Below are positions 8,201 to 10,193 of a DNA stretch of 10,193 nt, piece by piece. Made by a program: the position numbers and the translations under genes. This stretch comes from CAZILN01 sp964540005 (lineage in GTDB: Bacteria; Bacteroidota; Bacteroidia; Bacteroidales; SM23-62), in NCBI GenBank assembly GCA_964540005.1, contig CAZILN010000223.1, forward strand, positions 1-10,193, written 5' to 3'. The notes beneath the pieces were generated by a model. It saw only the letters and a program-made list of their open reading frames with translations. It was not told where the DNA came from and did no database searches. Each line of letters starts with the position of its first letter. Positions within the stretch are counted from its first letter, which is position 1.

Positions 8201-8222
8201 TGGCATGCCAGATGGCATGCCA
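8201..8222. repeat. Tandem palindrome forming a strong intercistronic hairpin
   Basis: TGGCATGCCA occurs twice, at 8201-8210 and 8213-8222, separated by GA. Each copy is a perfect palindrome, so the pair can act as two operator-like sites 12 bases apart (about one helical turn) or fold in RNA as a nine-base-pair stem (8201-8209 with 8214-8222) closed by an AGAT loop. It begins 6 bases after the adaptor stop and ends 26 bases before the natural ATG of the TolC-like gene. No T-run follows on either strand, so it is not a classical intrinsic terminator. It may stabilise or attenuate the mRNA between the two genes, or bind a dimeric regulator. Confidence 0.75.
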
Positions 8223-8248
8223 TATATAAAAAACTAATATTACCTGCT

Positions 8249-9839
8249 ATGAACAGATTTTTTTTTTCTGCTAACCACTTATCTTCTTAGTTTTTCAGCT
8301 GCTTACAGCCAGGAAGAAACGATAAAAGTATCCTTAAGTTTGCGAAATGTGATTGACCTGGCCATCGGGCAGTCCTCTTCGGCCAAATACAACCAGAACC
8401 GTAATGTCAATTATTTCTGGCGCTGGAAAAATTACCAGACCAGTTACCGGCCCCGATTAGTTCTGAGCGGAGATCTGCCGGATTATCGTCACACCACAAC
8501 TCCTATTACCCAGCCTGACGGGGGGATTGAATTTCATCAGGTATCCATTGCACAGGCATCGGCTTCATTGTCACTGCAGCAACCTTTACCATTAACGGGG
8601 GCCTGGATCTGGGCCGGATCTTCCATGTACAGGATCCAGGATTTCAACAAAAACACTACTGAATTCTCAGGGGCTCCCTTTTCATTTGGATTTTCCCAGC
8701 CTGTTTTCGGTTACAATTATATGAAGTGGCAAAAAATGATCGAACCACTTGTATATGAAGAAGCCCAGAAAGATTACATCGAAGCTATCGAGGAAATCTC
8801 ACTCAATGCTGTCAGGAGGTTCTTTCGCTTCCTGAGAATACAGACAAACCAGCAACTGGCAACGAATAACCTGAGGAACAGCCAGGACAACCTGGTAATT
8901 GCAGAAAAAAGACAGGAACTGGGACTGATCTCCGAGAATGATTTTGCCCGGATAAAGCTATCTGTTTTTAATGCACGTAAAGCCCTGAATAAAGCAAATA
9001 TGGATTTGAAAGATGCAGATTTTGAGCTGAAATCCTATGTAGAATTGCCTCAGGACCAGGAAATAGATCTCATCATGCCCCTGAATATGACATTATTCAA
9101 GGTTGATCTTGAAATTGCCATGACCCAGGCCAAGGAAAACAGGAAAGAGACCCCTGAGTTTGAGAGACGGCTTATCGATGCGGATCGTGCCCTGACCTAT
9201 GCTAAAAGGAACACCGGAGTGAGTGCCACCCTGACAGGAAATTACGGTCTTTCCAATGCGGCAGATTACATGGGTGGTGTATACCAGAATACTGAACAGC
9301 AGCGCTTGCTGAAGTTATCATTAAGCGTTCCTATCATGGACTGGGGCCGGTCAGAATCCCAGGTAAAGCTGGCCGAATCGAGACGGGAGCTGGAACTATT
9401 CGATGTTGAGAACGATAAATCTGACTTTGAAAGAGGAATAGTGGTACAGGTGGATCGCTTCAGCCTTCTGAAGGACCAGCTGACAACGGCGGAGGAAGCG
9501 GACAAGGTTGCGGAAAACGGATATCTGATCTCATTGAAGAAGTTCCAGAACGGTGAAATGAGCATTACCGAACTGAACATATCCCTGTCTGAAAGGGAAT
9601 CAGCCAAACGGGATTATATAGCTGCACTTCAGGAATACTGGGAGTCATATTATAATCTCAGGATACTCACCCTGTATGATTTTGAGCTTAAACAGAAGAT
9701 CTGGTATGACAATCCCATGCTTGCAAGGGAGCAGGAGATAAAAGTGGCAGATGTCTATCCATCAGGCCGGGGAACCAGGCCTGTCTACGGACCTGTCAGG
9801 ACCACTGCTTATCAGGTATCCGGCACAGACCGCCCTTGA
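8249..9839 (+). CDS. TolC family outer-membrane channel protein with an apparent frameshift in the signal peptide
   Basis: The body of the gene encodes a TolC-like efflux channel: an early RNVIDLAIGQS helix, YRPRLVLSGDLPDY, two beta-hairpin segments, and two long alpha-helical repeats (for example NNLRNSQDNLVIAEKRQELG...SENDFARIKL and GYLISLKKFQNGEMSITELNISLSERESAKRDY), with LSLSVPIMDWGRSES starting the second repeat. It ends with a proline- and glycine-rich tail of about 51 residues after YNLRILTLYDF. In the literal sequence the first in-frame usable start is TTG at 8340, which removes any signal peptide. The in-frame codons before it instead read LLTTYLLSFSAAYSQEETIK, a signal peptide, and an ATG at 8249 (MNRFFF) lies one base out of frame. 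The break is within ten T residues at 8258-8267; nine T would give one uninterrupted 529-residue precursor. With ten T, translation from the ATG stops after 13 codons. The channel pairs with the adaptor gene upstream. Confidence 0.9.
8258..8267 (+). repeat. T10 homopolymer at the frameshift site
   Basis: Ten consecutive T residues lie three codons after the ATG of the TolC-like gene. The run length determines whether the signal peptide is in frame with the channel: nine joins them, ten does not. Runs of this length are prone to replication slippage, RNA polymerase slippage and sequencing error. Confidence 0.9.
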
Positions 9840-9841
9840 AC

Positions 9842-10193
9842 TTAGCCTTTAATGGCAAGTCTCACCAGTCGGGCTATCTTTGGCTTCTGTCCCTGCAAGA
9901 GTATGCATGTGCGGAATATCCTTCCGGCCACCCATACTGTGAACAGAGTAAAAACAGCTACCCCTAATACACCTACTATCGGCTGCCAAAGAGGTATGGT
10001 AACCGGGGATACCTGCCTGATCAGCATAAGTGTCGGAGTAAATGGCGGGAAAAGTGACAAACCAGTGGACAACGGGCTCAAGGGTTCAATGAGAACCGGC
10101 ATCATCAAAAAGAGGGGTAGAATAATGGGTAACATGGCCGGGAATTGCAATGACTGGGCATCTTTGCTATCATTACAGGCAGACCCCAGGGCT
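9842..10193 (-). CDS. ABC-2 type transporter permease, C-terminal part (5' partial)
   Basis: The minus-strand frame is open from the right edge to TAA at 9844-9842, showing the last 116 residues of a membrane protein. Visible are a SACNDSKDAQSL segment, a hydrophobic helix (LPIILPLFLMMPVLI), the conserved LFPPFTPTLMLIRQV segment, a second helix (IVGVLGVAVFTLFTVWVAGRIFR) and a short basic tail (KIARLVRLAIKG). This order matches the C-terminal end of NatB-like ABC-2 permeases, which form the membrane part of ABC exporters for ions, drugs or envelope components. A TTG at 10150 is not the start, because the same frame continues upstream with family-like sequence to the edge. The gene is tail to tail with the TolC-like gene, the stops being only 2 bases apart. 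Its ATPase partner, if any, lies beyond the edge. It could belong to the same export function as the adaptor and channel, but orientation gives no proof. Confidence 0.85.
   Translation of the reverse strand, partial: ALGSACNDSKDAQSLQFPAMLPIILPLFLMMPVLIEPLSPLSTGLSLFPPFTPTLMLIRQVSPVTIPLWQPIVGVLGVAVFTLFTVWVAGRIFRTCILLQGQKPKIARLVRLAIKG

Noticed and set aside
8340..8342. TTG as the true start of the TolC-like gene
   Set aside because: It would discard an intact signal peptide encoded just upstream in the same frame, which an outer-membrane channel needs.
1..10193. A new defence, CRISPR, mobile or biosynthetic system
   Set aside because: No repeats arranged as an array, no transposase, integrase, nuclease or biosynthetic enzyme genes were seen; all large genes belong to known transport or envelope families.

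Overview
The window looks like chromosomal DNA of a Bacteroidota bacterium, probably near Bacteroidales, although sequence reading alone cannot fix the genus. Three things point there. A TonB-dependent receptor with an N-terminal carboxypeptidase-regulatory-like domain is paired with a DUF4249 lipoprotein. Shine-Dalgarno sequences are weak or absent. A promoter element of the Bacteroidota type (TAnnTTTG) lies upstream of the efflux genes. No RNA genes, insertion sequences, CRISPR arrays or phage genes were seen.

Layout from left to right. (1) The 3' part of a xylose-type periplasmic sugar-binding protein (XylF family) is on the + strand and runs in from the left edge. (2) Convergent to it is a minus-strand operon: a TonB-dependent outer-membrane receptor (start at 4220) followed 4 bases later by a DUF4249 lipoprotein. 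(3) Just upstream of the receptor, also on the minus strand, is a 5'-truncated reading frame of 69 codons that looks like the remnant of another gene; it is followed by an AT-rich divergent promoter region. (4) On the + strand is a prokaryotic member of the cation-chloride cotransporter family (SLC12/NKCC-like) with a soluble C-terminal domain. (5) Next come a HlyD/MacA-type periplasmic adaptor and a TolC-type outer-membrane channel protein, both + strand, with a strong palindromic hairpin between them. (6) At the right edge, tail to tail with the TolC gene, is the 3' end of an ABC-2 type permease on the minus strand.

How they work together: the receptor and DUF4249 lipoprotein probably form an outer-membrane uptake pair for an unknown ligand. 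The adaptor and the TolC-like channel supply the periplasmic and outer-membrane parts of a tripartite export pump. The inner-membrane part may be an ABC transporter; the ABC-2 permease at the right edge is a candidate, but it is on the opposite strand. The CCC-type transporter is a stand-alone ion/chloride symporter.

The most notable observation is in the TolC-like gene. Its natural start (ATG at 8249) and a perfect signal peptide are out of frame with the body of the gene by exactly one base, and the break falls in a run of ten T residues. This is a sequencing or assembly error, a phase-variable on/off switch, or a site of transcriptional slippage. No clearly new multi-gene system was found; the rest of the window is fairly ordinary.
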